The notes below the pieces were generated by a model that was not told the DNA's origin, did not search any database, and saw nothing but the letters and a program-made list of their open reading frames with translations. A DNA stretch of 64,000 bases from Tenodera sinensis (taxonomy: Eukaryota > Arthropoda > Insecta > Mantodea > Mantidae), in NCBI GenBank assembly GCA_030765045.1, contig CM060968.1:109953404-110017403 (forward strand), in the 5' to 3' direction. Of the stretch, positions 28,601 to 42,400 are shown piece after piece. Each line of letters starts with the position of its first letter. Position 1 is the stretch's first letter. The position numbers and the translations under genes were made by a program.

Positions 28601-28983
28601 ATCGAAATCTCTTGCATTCGAATGCAATAATTCGGATACTGTCACTCACTAGTAGTAGTATTCGCTAATCGAAATCTCTTGCATTCGAATGCAAGTTCTC
28701 GGATACTGTCACTCACTTGTAGTAGTATTCGCTAATCGAAATCTCTTGCATTCGAAGGCAATAATTCGGATACTGTCACTCACTAGTAGTAGTATTCGCT
28801 TATCGAAATTTCATGCATTCGAATGCAAGTTGTCGGATACTGTCACTCACTAGTAGTAGTATTCGCTAATCGAAATCTCATGCATTTGAATGCAAGTTCT
28901 TGGGTACTGTCACTCACTAGTAGTAGTATTCGGTAATCGGAATTTCATGCATACGAATGCAATAATTCGGATACTGTCACTCA
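25637..28983 (+). repeat. 50-monomer segment, copy 1 (offset 6,364 bp)
   Basis: This matches 32001-35347 at a constant 6,364 bp (95 monomers less 1 bp). Shared markers are CATACATTCG, GTAGTTGTATCCGC, TAGTATCATTCGC, CAACAATTCGG, AATCCGG, CACTCGTAGTAG, TAGTAGTCGC, CATGCTTTCG, AGAGGTATTCGC, GACTGCAAGTTCTGGG and CGCTTATCG. I saw scattered single-base differences, for example GCTATTCG versus GCTAGTCG near 26,055. The succession is also related to 15.7-20.9 kb. Confidence 0.9.
27444..28983 (+). repeat. 23-monomer segment, copy 1 of 3 (offset 1,808 bp)
   Basis: This matches 29252-30791 at 1,808 bp (27 monomers less 1 bp) and 33808-35347 at 6,364 bp. Markers are the TAGTAGTCGC unit, GAATACAAG, AATCAAACTTTC, CATGCTTTCG with GATACTATC, AGTCCTCGG, AGAGGTATTCGC, ATCGTAATCTC, GAAGGC, CGCTTATCG and CGGTAATCGG. 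A four-monomer filler at about 28,984-29,251 repeats 28.1-28.4 kb at 871 bp (13 monomers). Confidence 0.88.
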
Positions 28984-29251
28984 CTAGTAGTAGTATTCGC
29001 TAATCGAAATTTCATGCATTCGAATGCCATAATTCGGATACTGTCACTCACTAGTAGTAGTATTCGCTAATCGAAATCTCATGCTTTCGAATGCAATAAT
29101 TCGGATACTATCACTCACTAGTAGTAGTATTCGCTAATCGAAATTTCATGCATTCGAATGCAATAATTTGGATACTGTCACTCATTAGTAGTAGTATTCG
29201 CTAATCGAAATCTCATGCATTCGAATGCAAGTTCTCGGATACTGTCACTCA

Positions 29252-31732
29252 CTAGTAGTAGTATTCGCTAATCGAAATCTCATGCACTCGAATGCAAGTT
29301 CTCGGATACTGTCACTCACTAGTAGTAGTATCCGCTAATCGAAATTTCATGCACTCGAATGCAATTATTGGGATACTGTCACTCACTAGTAGTAGTATTC
29401 GCTAATCGAAATTTCATGCATTTGAATGCAATAATTCGGATACTGTCACTCACTAGTAGTAGTAGTCGCTAATCGAAATCTCATGCATTCGAATACAAGT
29501 TCTCGGATACTGTCACTCACTAGTAGTAGTATTCGCTAATCAAACTTTCATGCATTCGAATGCAATAATTTGGATACTGTCACTCACTAGTTGTAGTATT
29601 CGCTAATCGAAATTTCATGCATTCGAATGCAATAATTCGGATACTGTCACTCACTAGTAGTAGTATTCGCTAATCGAAATTTAATGCATTCGAATGCAAT
29701 AATCGGATACTGTCACTCACTAGTAGTAGTATTCGCTAATCGAAATTTCATGCATTCGAATGCAATAATTCGAATACTGTCACTCATTAGTAGTAGTATT
29801 CGCTAATCAAAATCTCATGCATTCGAATGCAAGTTCTCGGATACTGTCACTCACTAGTAGTAGTATTCGCTAATCGAAATTTCATGCATTCGAATGCAAT
29901 AATTCGGATACTGTCACTCACTAGTAGTAGTATTCGCTAATCGAAATTTCATGCATTCGAATGCCATAATTCGGATACTGTCACTCACTAGTAGTAGTAT
30001 TCGCTAATCGAAATCTCATGCTTTCGAATGCAATAATTCGGATACTATCACTCACTAGTAGTAGTATTCGCTAATCGAAATTTCATGCATTCGAATGCAA
30101 TAATTTGGATACTGTCACTCATTAGTAGTAGTATTCGCTAATCGAAATCTCATGCATTCGAATGCAAGTTCTCGGATACTGTCACTCACTAGTAGTAGTA
30201 TTCGCTAATCGAAATCTCATGCATTCGAATGCAAGTCCTCGGATACTGTCACTCACTAGTAGAGGTATTCGCAAATCGAAATCTCTTGCATTCGAATGCA
30301 AGTTCTCGGATACTGTCACTCACTAGTAGTAGTATTCGCTAATCGTAATCTCATGCATTCGACTGCAAGTTCTGGGATACTGTCACTCACTAGTAGTAGT
30401 ATTCGCTAATCGAAATCTCTTGCATTCGAATGCAATAATTCGGATACTGTCACTCACTAGTAGTAGTATTCGCTAATCGAAATCTCTTGCATTCGAATGC
30501 AAGTTCTCGGATACTGTCACTCACTTGTAGTAGTATTCGCTAATCGAAATCTCTTGCATTCGAAGGCAATAATTCGGATACTGTCACTCACTAGTAGTAG
30601 TATTCGCTTATCGAAATTTCCTGCATTCGAATGCAAGTTGTCGGATACTGTCACTCACTAGTAGTAGTATTCGCTAATCGAAATCTCATGCATTTGAATG
30701 CAAGTTCTTGGGTACTGTCACTCACTAGTGGTAGTATTCGGTAATCGGAATTTCATGCATACGAATGCAATAATTCGGATACGATCACTCACTAGTAGTA
30801 GTATTCGCTAATCGAAATCTCATGCTTTCGAATGCAAGTTCTCGTATACTGTCACTCACTAGTAGTAGTATTCGCTAATCGAGATCTCATGCATTCGAAT
30901 GCAATAATTCGCATACTGTCACCCACTAGTAGTAGTTTTCGCTAATCGAAATTTCATGCATTCGAATGCAATAATTCGTATACTGTCACTCACTAGTAGT
31001 AGTATTCGATAATCGAAATCTCATTCATTCGAATGCAAGTTCTCGGATACTGTCACTCACTAGTAGTAGTATTCCCTAATCGAAATATCATGCATTCGAA
31101 TGCAAGTTCTCGGATACTACCACTCACTAGTAGTAGTATTCGCTAATCGAAATTTCATGCATTTGAATGCAAGTTCTCGGATACTGTCACTCACTAGTAG
31201 TAGTATTCGCTAATCGAAATTTCATGCATTCGAATGCAAGTTCTCGGATACTGTCACTCACTAGTAGTATTATTCGCTAATCGAAATCCCATGCATTCGA
31301 ATGCAAGTTCTCGGATACTGTCACTCACTAGTCGTAGTATTCGCTAATCGAAATCTCATGCATTCGAATGCAAGCTCTCGGATACTGTCACTCACTAGTA
31401 GTAGTATTCGCCAATCGAAATCTCATGCATTCGAATGCAAGTTCTCGGATACTGTCACTCACTAGTTGTAGTATTCGCTAATCGAAATTTCATGCATTCG
31501 AATGCAATAATTCGGATACTGTCACTCACTAGTAGTAGTAGTATTCGCTAATCGAAATTTCATGCATTCGAATGCAATAGTTTGGATACTGTCGCTCACT
31601 AGTAGTAGTATTCGCTAATCGAAATTTCATGCATTCGAATGCAATAATTCGGATACTGTCACTCACTAGTAGTAGTATTCGCTAATTGAAATTTCATGCA
31701 TTCGAATGCAAGTTCTCGGATACTGTCACTCA
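29252..31732 (+). repeat. 37-monomer segment, copy 1 (offset 4,556 bp)
   Basis: This matches 33808-36288 at 4,556 bp (68 monomers). Its first 23 monomers are copy 2 of the 1,808-bp relation. It then runs on through GAGATCTC, TTTTCGC, CTCATTCATTCG, CTACCAC and the 70-bp unit, which links the 27 kb type of succession to the 22 kb type. Differences noticed include TTCCTGC for TTCATGC near 30,618 and GTATACTG for GGATACTG near 30,977. Confidence 0.88.
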
Positions 31733-32000
31733 CTAGTAGTAGTATTCGCTAATCGAAATCTCATGCATTCGAATGCAAGTTCTCGGATACTGTCACTCAC
31801 TAGTAGTAGTGTCCGCTAGTCGAAATTTCATGCATTCGAATGCAATTATTTTGATACTGTCACTCACTAGTAGTAGTATTCGCTAATCGAAATTTCATGC
31901 ATTCGAATGCAATAATTCGTATACTGTCACTCACTAGTAGTAGTATTCGCTAATCGAAATCTCATGAATTTGAATGCAAGTTTTCGGATACTGTCACTCA
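30859..32000 (+). repeat. 17-monomer segment, copy 2 (offset 9,040 bp)
   Basis: Second copy of 21819-22960. At 32000/32001 it switches abruptly to sequence that matches 25637 onward. That makes 32000/32001 a recombination breakpoint joining segments derived from two separate parts of the array. Confidence 0.86.
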
Positions 32001-35000
32001 CTAGTAGTAGTATTCGCTAATCGAAATTTCATACATTCGAATGCAAGTTCTCGGATACTGTCACTCACTAGTAGTTGTATCCGCTAATCGAAATTTCATG
32101 CATTCGAATGCAATAATTCGGATACTGTCACTCACTAGTAGTAGTATTCGCTAATCGAAATTTCATGCATTCGAATGCAATAGTTTGGATACTGTCGCTC
32201 ACTAGTAGTAGTATTCGCTAATCGAAATTTCATGCATTCGAATGCAATAATTCGGATACTGTCACTCACTAGTAGTAGTATTCGCTAATTGAAATTTCAT
32301 GCATTCGAATGCAAGTTCTCGGATACTGTCACTCACTAGTTGTAGTATTCGCTAATCGAATTCTCATGCATTCGAATGCAAGTTCTCGGATACTGACACT
32401 CACTAGTAGTAGTGTCCGCTAGTCGAAATTTCATGCATTCGAATGCAATTATTTTGATACTGTCACTCACTAGTAGTATCATTCGCTAATCGAAATTTCA
32501 TGCATTCGAATGCAATAATTCGTATACTGTCACTCACTAGTAGTAGTATTCGCTAATTGAAATCTCATGAATTTGAATGCAAGTTCTCGGATACTGTCAC
32601 TCACTAGTAGTAGTATTCGCTAATCGAAATTTCATGCATTCGAATGCAACAATTCGGATACTGTCACTCACTAGTAGTAGTATTCGCTAATTGAAATTTC
32701 ATGCATTCGAGTGCATGTTCTCGGATACTGTCACTCACTAGTAGTAGTATTCGCTAATTGAAATTTCATGCATTCGAGTGCAAGTTCTCGGATTCTGTCA
32801 CTCACTAGTAGTAGTTTTCGCTAATTGAAATCTCATGCATTCGAATGCAAGTTCTCGGATACTGTCACTCACTAGTAGTAGTATCCGCTAATCGAAATTT
32901 CATGCACTCGAATGCAATTATTCGGATACTGTCACTCACTAGTAGTAGTATTCGCTAATCGAAATTTCATGCATTTGAATGCAATAATTCGGATACTGTC
33001 ACTCACTAGTAGTAGTATTCGCTAATCGAAATCTCATGCATTCGAATGCAAGTTCTCGGATACTGTCACTCACTAGTAGTAGTATTCGCTAATCAAACTT
33101 TCATGCATTCGAATGCAATAATACGGATACTGTCACTCAGTAGTAGTAGTATCGCTAATCAAAATTTCATGCATTCGAATGCAATAATCCGGATACTGTC
33201 ACTCACTAGTAGTAGTATTCGCTAATCGAAGTTTAATGCATTCGAATGCAATAATCGGATACTGTCACTCACTAGTAGTAGTATTCGCTAATCGAAATTT
33301 CATGCATTCGAATGCCATAATTCGGATACTGTCACTCACTGGTAGTAGTATTCGCTAATCGAAATCTCATGCATTCGAATGAAATAATTCGGATACTGTC
33401 ACTCACTAGTAGTAGTATTCGCTAATCAAACTTTCATGCATTCGAATGCAATAATACGGATACTGTCACTCATTAGTAGTAGTATTCGCTAATCGAAATC
33501 TCTTGCATTCGAATGCAAGTTCTCGGATACTGTCACTCACTAGTAGTAGTATTCGCTAATCGAAATTTCATGCATTCGAATGCAATAATTCGGATACTGT
33601 CACTCACTAGTAGTAGTATTCGCTAATCGAAATTTCATGCATTCGAATGCCATAATTCGGATACTGTCACTCACTGGTAGTAGTATTCGCTAATCGAAAT
33701 CTCATGCATTCGAATGAAATAATTCGGATACTGTCACTCACTCGTAGTAGTATTCGCTAATCGAAATTCCATGCATTCGAGTGCAAGTTCTCGGATACTG
33801 TCACTCACTAGTAGTAGTATTCGCTAATCGAAATCTCATGCATTCGAATGCAAGTTCTCGGATACTGTCACTCACTAGTAGTAGTATCCGCTAATCGAAA
33901 TTTCATGCACTCGAATGCAATTATTGGGATACTGTCACTCACTAGTAGTAGTATTCGCTAATCGAAATTTCATGCATTTGAATGCAATAATTCGGATACT
34001 GTCACTCACTAGTAGTAGTAGTCGCTAATCGAAATCTCATGCATTCGAATACAAGTTCTCGGATACTGTCACTCACTAGTAGTAGTATTCGCTAATCAAA
34101 CTTTCATGCATTCGAATGCAATAATTTGGATACTGTCACTCACTAGTTGTAGTATTCGCTAATCGAAATTTCATGCATTCGAATGCAATAATTCGGATAC
34201 TGTCACTCACTAGTAGTAGTATTCGCTAATCGAAATTTAATGCATTCGAATGCAATAATCGGATACTGTCACTCACTAGTAGTAGTATTCGCTAATCGAA
34301 ATTTCATGCATTCGAATGCAATAATTCGAATACTGTCACTCATTAGTAGTAGTATTCGCTAATCAAAATCTCATGCATTCGAATGCAAGTTCTCGGATAC
34401 TGTCACTCACTAGTAGTAGTATTCGCTAATCGAAATTTCATGCATTCGAATGCAATAATTCGGATACTGTCACTCACTAGTAGTAGTATTCGCTAATCGA
34501 AATTTCATGCATTCGAATGCCATAATTCGGATACTGTCACTCACTAGTAGTAGTATTCGCTAATCGAAATCTCATGCTTTCGAATGCAATAATTCGGATA
34601 CTATCACTCACTAGTAGTAGTATTCGCTAATCGAAATTTCATGCATTCGAATGCAATAATTTGGATACTGTCACTCATTAGTAGTAGTATTCGCTAATCG
34701 AAATCTCATGCATTCGAATGCAAGTTCTCGGATACTGTCACTCACTAGTAGTAGTATTCGCTAATCGAAATCTCATGCATTCGAATGCAAGTCCTGGGAT
34801 ACTGTCACTCACTAGTAGAGGTATTCGCAAATCGAAATCTCTTGCATTCGAATGCAAGTTCTCGGATACTGTCACTCACTAGTAGTAGTATTCGCTAATC
34901 GTAATCTCATGCATTCGACTGCAAGTTCTGGGATACTGTCACTCACTAGTAGTAGTATTCGCTAATCGAAATCTCTTGCATTCGAATGCAATAATTCGGA

Positions 35001-35347
35001 TACTGTCACTCACTAGTAGTAGTATTCGCTAATCGAAATCTCTTGCATTCGAATGCAAGTTCTCGGATACTGTCACTCACTTGTAGTAGCATTCGCTAAT
35101 TGAAATCTCTTGCATTCGAAGGCAATAATTCGGATACTGTCACTCACTAGTAGTAGTATTCGCTTATCGAAATTTCATGCATTCGAATGCAAGTTGTCGG
35201 ATACTGTCACTCACTAGTAGTAGTATTCGCTAATCGAAATCTCATGCATTTGAATGCAAGTTCTTGGGTACTGTCACTCACTAGTAGTAGTATTCGGTAA
35301 TCGGAATTTCATGCATACGAATGCAATAATTCGGATACGATCACTCA
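32001..35347 (+). repeat. 50-monomer segment, copy 2 (offset 6,364 bp)
   Basis: Second copy of 25637-28983. Single-base differences noticed include ACTGACACTCAC near 32,394 and GTCCTGGG near 34,793. Its right part (33808-35347) is also the third copy of a 23-monomer segment present at 27444-28983 and 29252-30791. Confidence 0.9.
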
Positions 35348-36288
35348 CTAGTAGTAGTATTCGCTAATCGAAATCTCATGCATTCGAATGCAAGTTCTCG
35401 TATACTGTCACTCACTAGTAGTAGTATTCGCTAATCGAGATCTCATGCATTCGAATGCAATAATTCGCATACTGTCACCCACTAGTAGTAGTTTTCGCTA
35501 ATCGAAATTTCATGCATTCGAATGCAATAATTCGGATACTGTCACTCACTAGTAGTAGTATTCGATAATCGAAATCTCATTCATTCGAATGCAAGTTCTC
35601 GGATACTGTCACTCACTAGTAGTAGTATTCCCTAATCGAAATATCATGCATTCGAATGCAAGTTCTCGGATACTACCACTCACTAGTAGTAGTATTCGCT
35701 AATCGAAATTTCATGCATTTGAATGCAAGTTCTCGGATACTGTCACTCACTAGTAGTAGTATTCGCTAATCGAAATTTCATGCATTCGAATGCAAGTTCT
35801 CGGATACTGTCACTCACTAGTAGTAGTATTCGCTAATCGAAATCCCATGCATTCGAATGCAAGTTCTCGGATACTGTCACTCACTAGTCGTAGTATTCGC
35901 TAATCGAAATCTCATGCATTCGAATGCAAGCTCTCGGATACTGTCACTCACTAGTAGTAGTATTCGCCAATCGAAATCACATGCATTCGAATGCAAGTTC
36001 TCGGATACTGTCACTCACTAGTCGTAGTATTCGCTAATCGAAATTTCATGCATTCGAATGCAATAATTCGGATACTGTCACTCACTAGTAGTAGTAGTAT
36101 TCGCTAATCGAAATTTCATGCATTCGAATGCAATAGTTTGGATACTGTCGCTCACTAGTAGTAGTATTCGCTAATCGAAATTTCATGCATTCGAATGCAA
36201 TAATTCGGATACTGTCACTCACTAGTAGTAGTATTCGCTAATTGAAATTTCATGCATTCGAATGCAAGTTCTCGGATACTGTCACTCA
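33808..36288 (+). repeat. 37-monomer segment, copy 2 (offset 4,556 bp)
   Basis: Second copy of 29252-31732, ending where type A units take over from a type B unit at 36,289. It overlaps the second copy of the 6,364-bp relation, so 33808-35347 belongs to two duplication pairs. Confidence 0.88.
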
Positions 36289-37092
36289 CTAGTAGTAGTA
36301 TTCGCTAATCGAAATTTCATGCATTCGAATGCAATAATTCGGATACTGTCACTCATTAGTAGTAGTATTCGCTAATCGAAAACTCATGCATTCGAATGCA
36401 AGTTCCCGGATACTGTCACTCACTAGTCGTAGTATTCGCTAATCGAAATCTCTTGCATTCGAATGCAATATTTCGGATACTGTCACTCACTAGTAGTAGT
36501 ATTCGCTAATCGAAATCTCATGCATTCGAATGCAAGTTCTCGGATACTGTCTCTCACTAGTAGTAGTATTCGCTAATTGAAGTTTCATGCATTCGAATGC
36601 AAGTTCTCGGATACTGTCACTCACTAGTAGTAGTATTCGCTAATCGAAATCTCATGCATTCGAATGCAAGTTCTCGGATACTGTCACTCACTAGTAGTAG
36701 TAACCCCTAATCGAAATTTCATGCATTCGAATGCAATTATTCGGATACTGTCACTCACTAGTAGTAGTATTCGCTAATCGAAATTTCATGCATTCGAATG
36801 CAATAATTCGTATACTGTCACTCACTAGTAGTAGTATTCGCTAATCGAAATCTCATGCATTTGAATGCAAGTTCTCGGATACTGTCACTCACTAGTAGTA
36901 GTATTCGCTAATCGAAATTTCATGCATTCGAATGCAATAATTCCGATACTTTCACTCACTAGTAGTAGTATTCGCTAATCGAAATCTCATGCATTCGAAT
37001 GCAATAATTCGGATACTGTCACTCACTAGTAGTAGTATTCGCTAATCGAAATCTCATGCATTCGAATGCAAGTTCTCGGATACTGTCACTCA
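36289..37092 (+). repeat. Satellite stretch without a long local duplicate
   Basis: Twelve monomers of types A, B and D with individual oddities, including AAAACTCATGC, GCAATATTTCGG, a GTAACCCCTAATC start and GATACTTTCAC. The unit order partly resembles 23.0-23.2 kb and 39.4-40.0 kb, but I could not assign a continuous match at a fixed offset. Confidence 0.6.
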
Positions 37093-37762
37093 CTAGTAGT
37101 AGTATCCGCTAATCGAGATCTCATGCATTCGAATGCAATAATTCGCATACTGTCACCCACTAGTAGTAGTTTTCGCTAATCGAAATTTCATGCATTCGAA
37201 TGCAATAATTCGGATACTGTCACTCACTAGTAGTAGTATTCGCTAATCGAAATCTCATTCATTCGAATGCAAGTTCTCGGATACTGTCACTCACTAGTAG
37301 TAGTATCCGCTAATCGAAATATCATGCATTCGAATGCAAGTTCTCGGATACTACCACTCACTAGTAGTAGTATTCGCTAATCGACATTTCATGCATTTGA
37401 ATGCAAGTTCTCGGATACTGTCACTCACTAGTAGTAGTATTCGCTAATCGAAATTTCATGCATTCGAATGCAAGTTCTCGGATACTGTCACTCACTAGTA
37501 GTAGTATTCGCTAATCGAAATCCCATGCATTCGAATGCAAATTCTCGGATACTGTCACTCACTAGTAGTAGTATTCGCTAATCGAAATTTCATGCATTCG
37601 AATTCAATAATTTGGATACTGTCACTCACTAGTAGTAGTAATCGCTAATCGAAATTTCATGCATTCGAATTCAATAATTCGGATACTGTCACTCACTAGT
37701 AGTAGTATTCGCTAATCGAAATTTCATGCATTCGAATGCAATAATTCGGATACTGTCACTCA
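37093..37762 (+). repeat. 10-monomer segment related to 42519-43188 (offset 5,426 bp)
   Basis: The order of variants matches 42519-43188: GAGATCTC with GCATACTG and CACCC, TTTTCGC, CTCATTCATTCG, AATATCATGC with CTACCAC, CATTTG, AATCCCATGC with GCAAATTCTCGG, then two GAATTCAATAAT units. The unit that follows at 37,763 (CTAATAG with CATACATTCG) matches the unit at 46,940 rather than the one at 43,189. The block therefore preserves the arrangement before the 3,751-bp tandem duplication. Confidence 0.82.
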
Positions 37763-39437
37763 CTAATAGTAGTATTCGCTAATCGAAATTTCATACATTC
37801 GAATGCAAGTTCTCGGATACTGTCACTCACTAGTAGTAGTATCCGCTAATCGAAATTTCATGCATTCGAATGCAATAATTCGGATACTGTCACTCACTAG
37901 TAGTAGTATTCGCTAATCGAAATTTCATGCATTCGAATGCAATAATTTGGATACTGTCGCTCACTAGTAGTAGTATTCGCTAATCGAAATTTCATGCATT
38001 CGAATGCAATAATTCGGATACTGTCACTCACTAGTAGTAGTATTCGCTAATTGAAATTTCATGCATTCGAATGCAAGTTCTTGGATACTGTAACTCACTA
38101 GTAGTAGTATTCGCTAATCGAATTCTCATGCATTCGAATGCAAGTTCTCGGATACTGTCACTCATTAGTAGTAGTGTCCGCTAGTCGAAATTTCATGCAT
38201 TCGAATGCAATTATTTTGATACTGTCACTCACTAGTAGTAGTATTCGCTAATCGAAATTTCATGCATTCGAATGCAATAATTCCGATACTGTCACTCACT
38301 AGTAGTAGTATTCGCTAATCGAAATCTCATGCGTTCGAATGCAAGTTCTCGGACACTGTCACTCACTAGTAGTAGTATTCGCTAATTGAAATTTCATGCA
38401 TTCGAGTGCATGTTCTCGGATACTGTCACTCACTAGTAGTAGTATTCGCTAATTGAAATTTCATGCATTCGAGTGCAAGTTCTCGGATACTGTCACTCAC
38501 TAGTAGTAGTATTCGCTAATTGAAATCTCATGCATTCGAATGCAAGTTCTCGGATACTGTCACTCACTAGTAGTAGTATCCGCTAATCGAAATTTCATGC
38601 ACTCGAATGCAATTATTCGGATACTGTCACTCACTAGTAGTAGTATTCGCTAATCGAAATTTCATGCATTTGAATGCAATAATTCCGATACTGTCACTCA
38701 CTAGTAGTAGTATTCGCTAATCGAAATCTCATGCGTTCGAATGCAAGTTCTCGGATACTGTCACTCACTAGTAGTAGTATTCGCTAATCAAACTTTCATG
38801 CATTCGAATGCAATAATTCGGATACTGTCACTCACTAGTAGTAGTATTCGCTAATCGAAATTTCATGCATTCGAATGCAATAATTCGGATACTGTCACTC
38901 ACGAGTAGTAGTATTCGCTAATCGAAATTCCATGTATTCGAATGCAATAATTTGGATACTGTCACTCACTAGTAGTAGTATTCGCTAATCGAAATTTCAT
39001 GCATTCGAATGCAATAATTCGGATACTGTCACTCACTAGTAGTAGTATTCGCTAATCGAAATTTCATGCATTCGAATGCAAGTTCTCGGATACTGTCACT
39101 CACTAGTAGTAGTATTCGCTAATCGAAATCTCATGCATTCGAATGCAAGTTCTCGGATACTGTCACTCACTAATAGTAGTATTCGCTAATCGAAATCTCA
39201 TGCATTCGAATGCAAGTTCTCGGATACTGTCACTCACTAGTAGTAGTATCCCTTAATCGAAATTTCATGCATTCGAATGCAGTTATTCGGATACTGTCAC
39301 CCACTAGTAGTAGTATTCGCTAATCGAAATTTCAGGCATTCGAATGCAATAATTCGGATACTGTCACTCACTAGTAGTAGTATTCGCTAATTGAAGTTTC
39401 ATGCATTCGAATGCAAGTTCTCGGATACTGTCACTCA

Positions 39438-42400
39438 CTAGTAGTAGTATTCGCTAATCGAAATCTCTTGCATTCGAATGCAATAATTCGGATACTGTCA
39501 CTCACTAGTAGTAGTATTCGCTAATCGAAATCTCATGCATTCGAATGCAAGTTCTCGGATACTGTCACTCACTAGTAGTAGTATTCGCTAATTGAAGTTT
39601 CATGCATTCGAATGCAAGTTCTCGGATACTGTCACTCACTAGTAGTAGTATTCGCTAATCGAAATCTCATGCATTCGAATGCAAGTTCCATGATACTGTC
39701 ACTCACTAGTAGTAGTATCCGCTAATCGAAATTTCATGCATTCGAATGCAATTATTCGGATACTGTCACTCACTAGTAGTAGTATTCGCTAATCGAAATT
39801 TCATGCATTCGAATGCAATAATTCGTATACTGTCACTCACTAGTAGTAGTATTCGCTAATCGAAATCTCATGCATTTGAATGCAAGTTCTCGGATACTGT
39901 CACTCACTAGTAGTAGTATTCGCTAATCGAAATTTCATGCATTCGAATGCAATAATTCGGATACTGTCACTCACTAGTAGTAGTATTCGCTAATTGAAAT
40001 TTCATGCATTCGAATGCAAGTTCTCGAATACTGTCACTCACTAGTAGTAGTATTCGCTAATCGAAATCTCATGCATTCGAATGCAAGTTCTCGGATACTG
40101 TCACTCACTAGTAGTAGTATCCGCTAATCGAAATTTCATGCACTCGAATGCAATTATTCTGATACTGTCACTCACTAGTAGTAGTATTCGCTAATCGAAA
40201 TTTCATGCATTCGAATGCAATAATTCGGATACTGTCACTCATTAGTAGTAGTATTCGCTAATCGAAATCTCATGAATTCGAATGCAAGTTCTCGGATACT
40301 GCCACTCACTAGTAGTAGTATTCGCTAATCGAAATCTCTTGCATTCGAATGCAATAATTCGGATACTGTCACTCACTAGTAGTGGTATTCGCTAATCGAA
40401 ATCTCATGCACTCGAATGCAAGTTCTCGGATACTGTCACTCACTAGTAGTAGTATTCGCTAATCGATATCTCATGCATTCGAATGCAAGTTCTCGGATAC
40501 TGTCACTCACTAGTAGTAGTATTCGCAAATCGAAATCTCTTGCATTCGAATGCAAGTTCTCGGATACTGTCACTCACTAGTAGTAGTACTCGCTAATCGA
40601 AATCTCTTATATTCGAATGCAATAATTCGGATACTGTCACTCACTAGTAGTAGTATTCGCTAATCGAAATTTCATGCATTCGAATGCAATAATTCGGATA
40701 CTGTCACTCACTAGTAGTAGTATTCGCTAATCGAAATTTCATGCATTCGAGTGCATGTTCTCGGATATTGTCACTCACTAGTAGTAGTATCCGCTAATCG
40801 AAATTTCATGCACTCGAATGCAATTATTCGGATACTGTCACTCACTAGTAGTAGTATTCGCTAATTGAAATTTCATGCACTCGAATGCAATTATTCGGAT
40901 ACTGTCACTCACTAGTAGTAGTATTCGCTAATTGAAATCTCATGCATTCGAATGCAAGTTCTCGGATACTGTCACTCACTAGTAGTAGTATCCGCTAATC
41001 GAAATTTCATGCACTCGAATGCAATTATTCGGATACTGTCACTCACTAGTAGTAGTATTCGCTAATCGAAATTTCATGCATTTGAATGCAGTAATTCGGA
41101 TACTGTCACTCACTAGTAGTAGTATTCGCTAATCGAAATCTCATGCATTCGAATGCAAGTTCTCGGATACTGTCACTCACTAGTAGTAGTATTCGCTAAT
41201 CAAACTTTCATGCATTCGAATGCAATAATACGGATACTGTCACTCACTAGTAGTAGTATTCCTTAATCGAAATTTCATGCATTCGAATGCAATAATTCGG
41301 ATACTGTCACTCACTGGTAGTAGTATTCGCTAATCGAAATTTAATGCATTCGAATGCAATAATTGGATACTGTCACTCAATAGTAGCAGTATTCGCTAAT
41401 CGAAATTTCATGCATTCGAATGCAATAATTCCGATACTGTCACTCATTAGTAGTAGTATTCGCTAATCGAAATCTCATGCATTTGAATGCAAGTTCTCGG
41501 ATACTGTCACTCACTAGTAGTAGTATTCGCTAATCGAAATTTCATGCATTCGAATGCAATAATTCGGATACTGTCACTCACTAGTAGTAGTATTCGCTAA
41601 TCGAAATTTCATGCATTCGAATGCCATAATTCGGATACTGTCACTCACTAGTAGTAGTATTCGCTAATCGAAATCTCATGCATTCGAATGCAATAATTCG
41701 GATACTGTCACTCACTAGTAGTAGTATTCGCTAATCGAAATTTCATGCACTCGAATGCAATAATTCGGATACTGTCACTCATTAGTAGTAGTATTCGCTA
41801 ATCGAAATCTCATGCATTCGAATGCAAGTTCCCGGATACTGTCACTCACTAGTAGTAGTATTCGCTAATCGAAATCTCTTGCATTCGAATGCAATAATTC
41901 GGATACTGTCACTCACTAGTAGTAGTATTCGCTAATCGAAATCTCATGCATTCGAATGCAAGTTCACGGATACTGTCACTCACTAGTAGTAGTATTCGCT
42001 AATTGAAGTTTCATGCATTCGAATGCAAGTTCTCGGATACTGTCACTCACTAGTAGTAGTATTCGCTAATTGAAGTTTCATGCATTCGAATGCAAGTTCT
42101 CGGATACTGTCACTCACTAGTAGTAGTATCCGCTAATCGAAATTTCATGCATTCGAATGCAATTATTCGGATACTGTCACTCACAAGTAGTAGTATTCGC
42201 TAATCGAAATTTCATGCATTCGAATGCAATAATTCGTATACTGTCACAAACTAGTAGTAGTATTCGCTAATCGAAATCTCATGCATTTGAATGCAAGTTC
42301 TCGGATACTGTCACTCACTAGTAGTAGTATTCGCTAATCGAAATTTCATGCATTCGAATGCAATAATTCCAATACTGTCACTCACTAGTAGTAGTATTCG

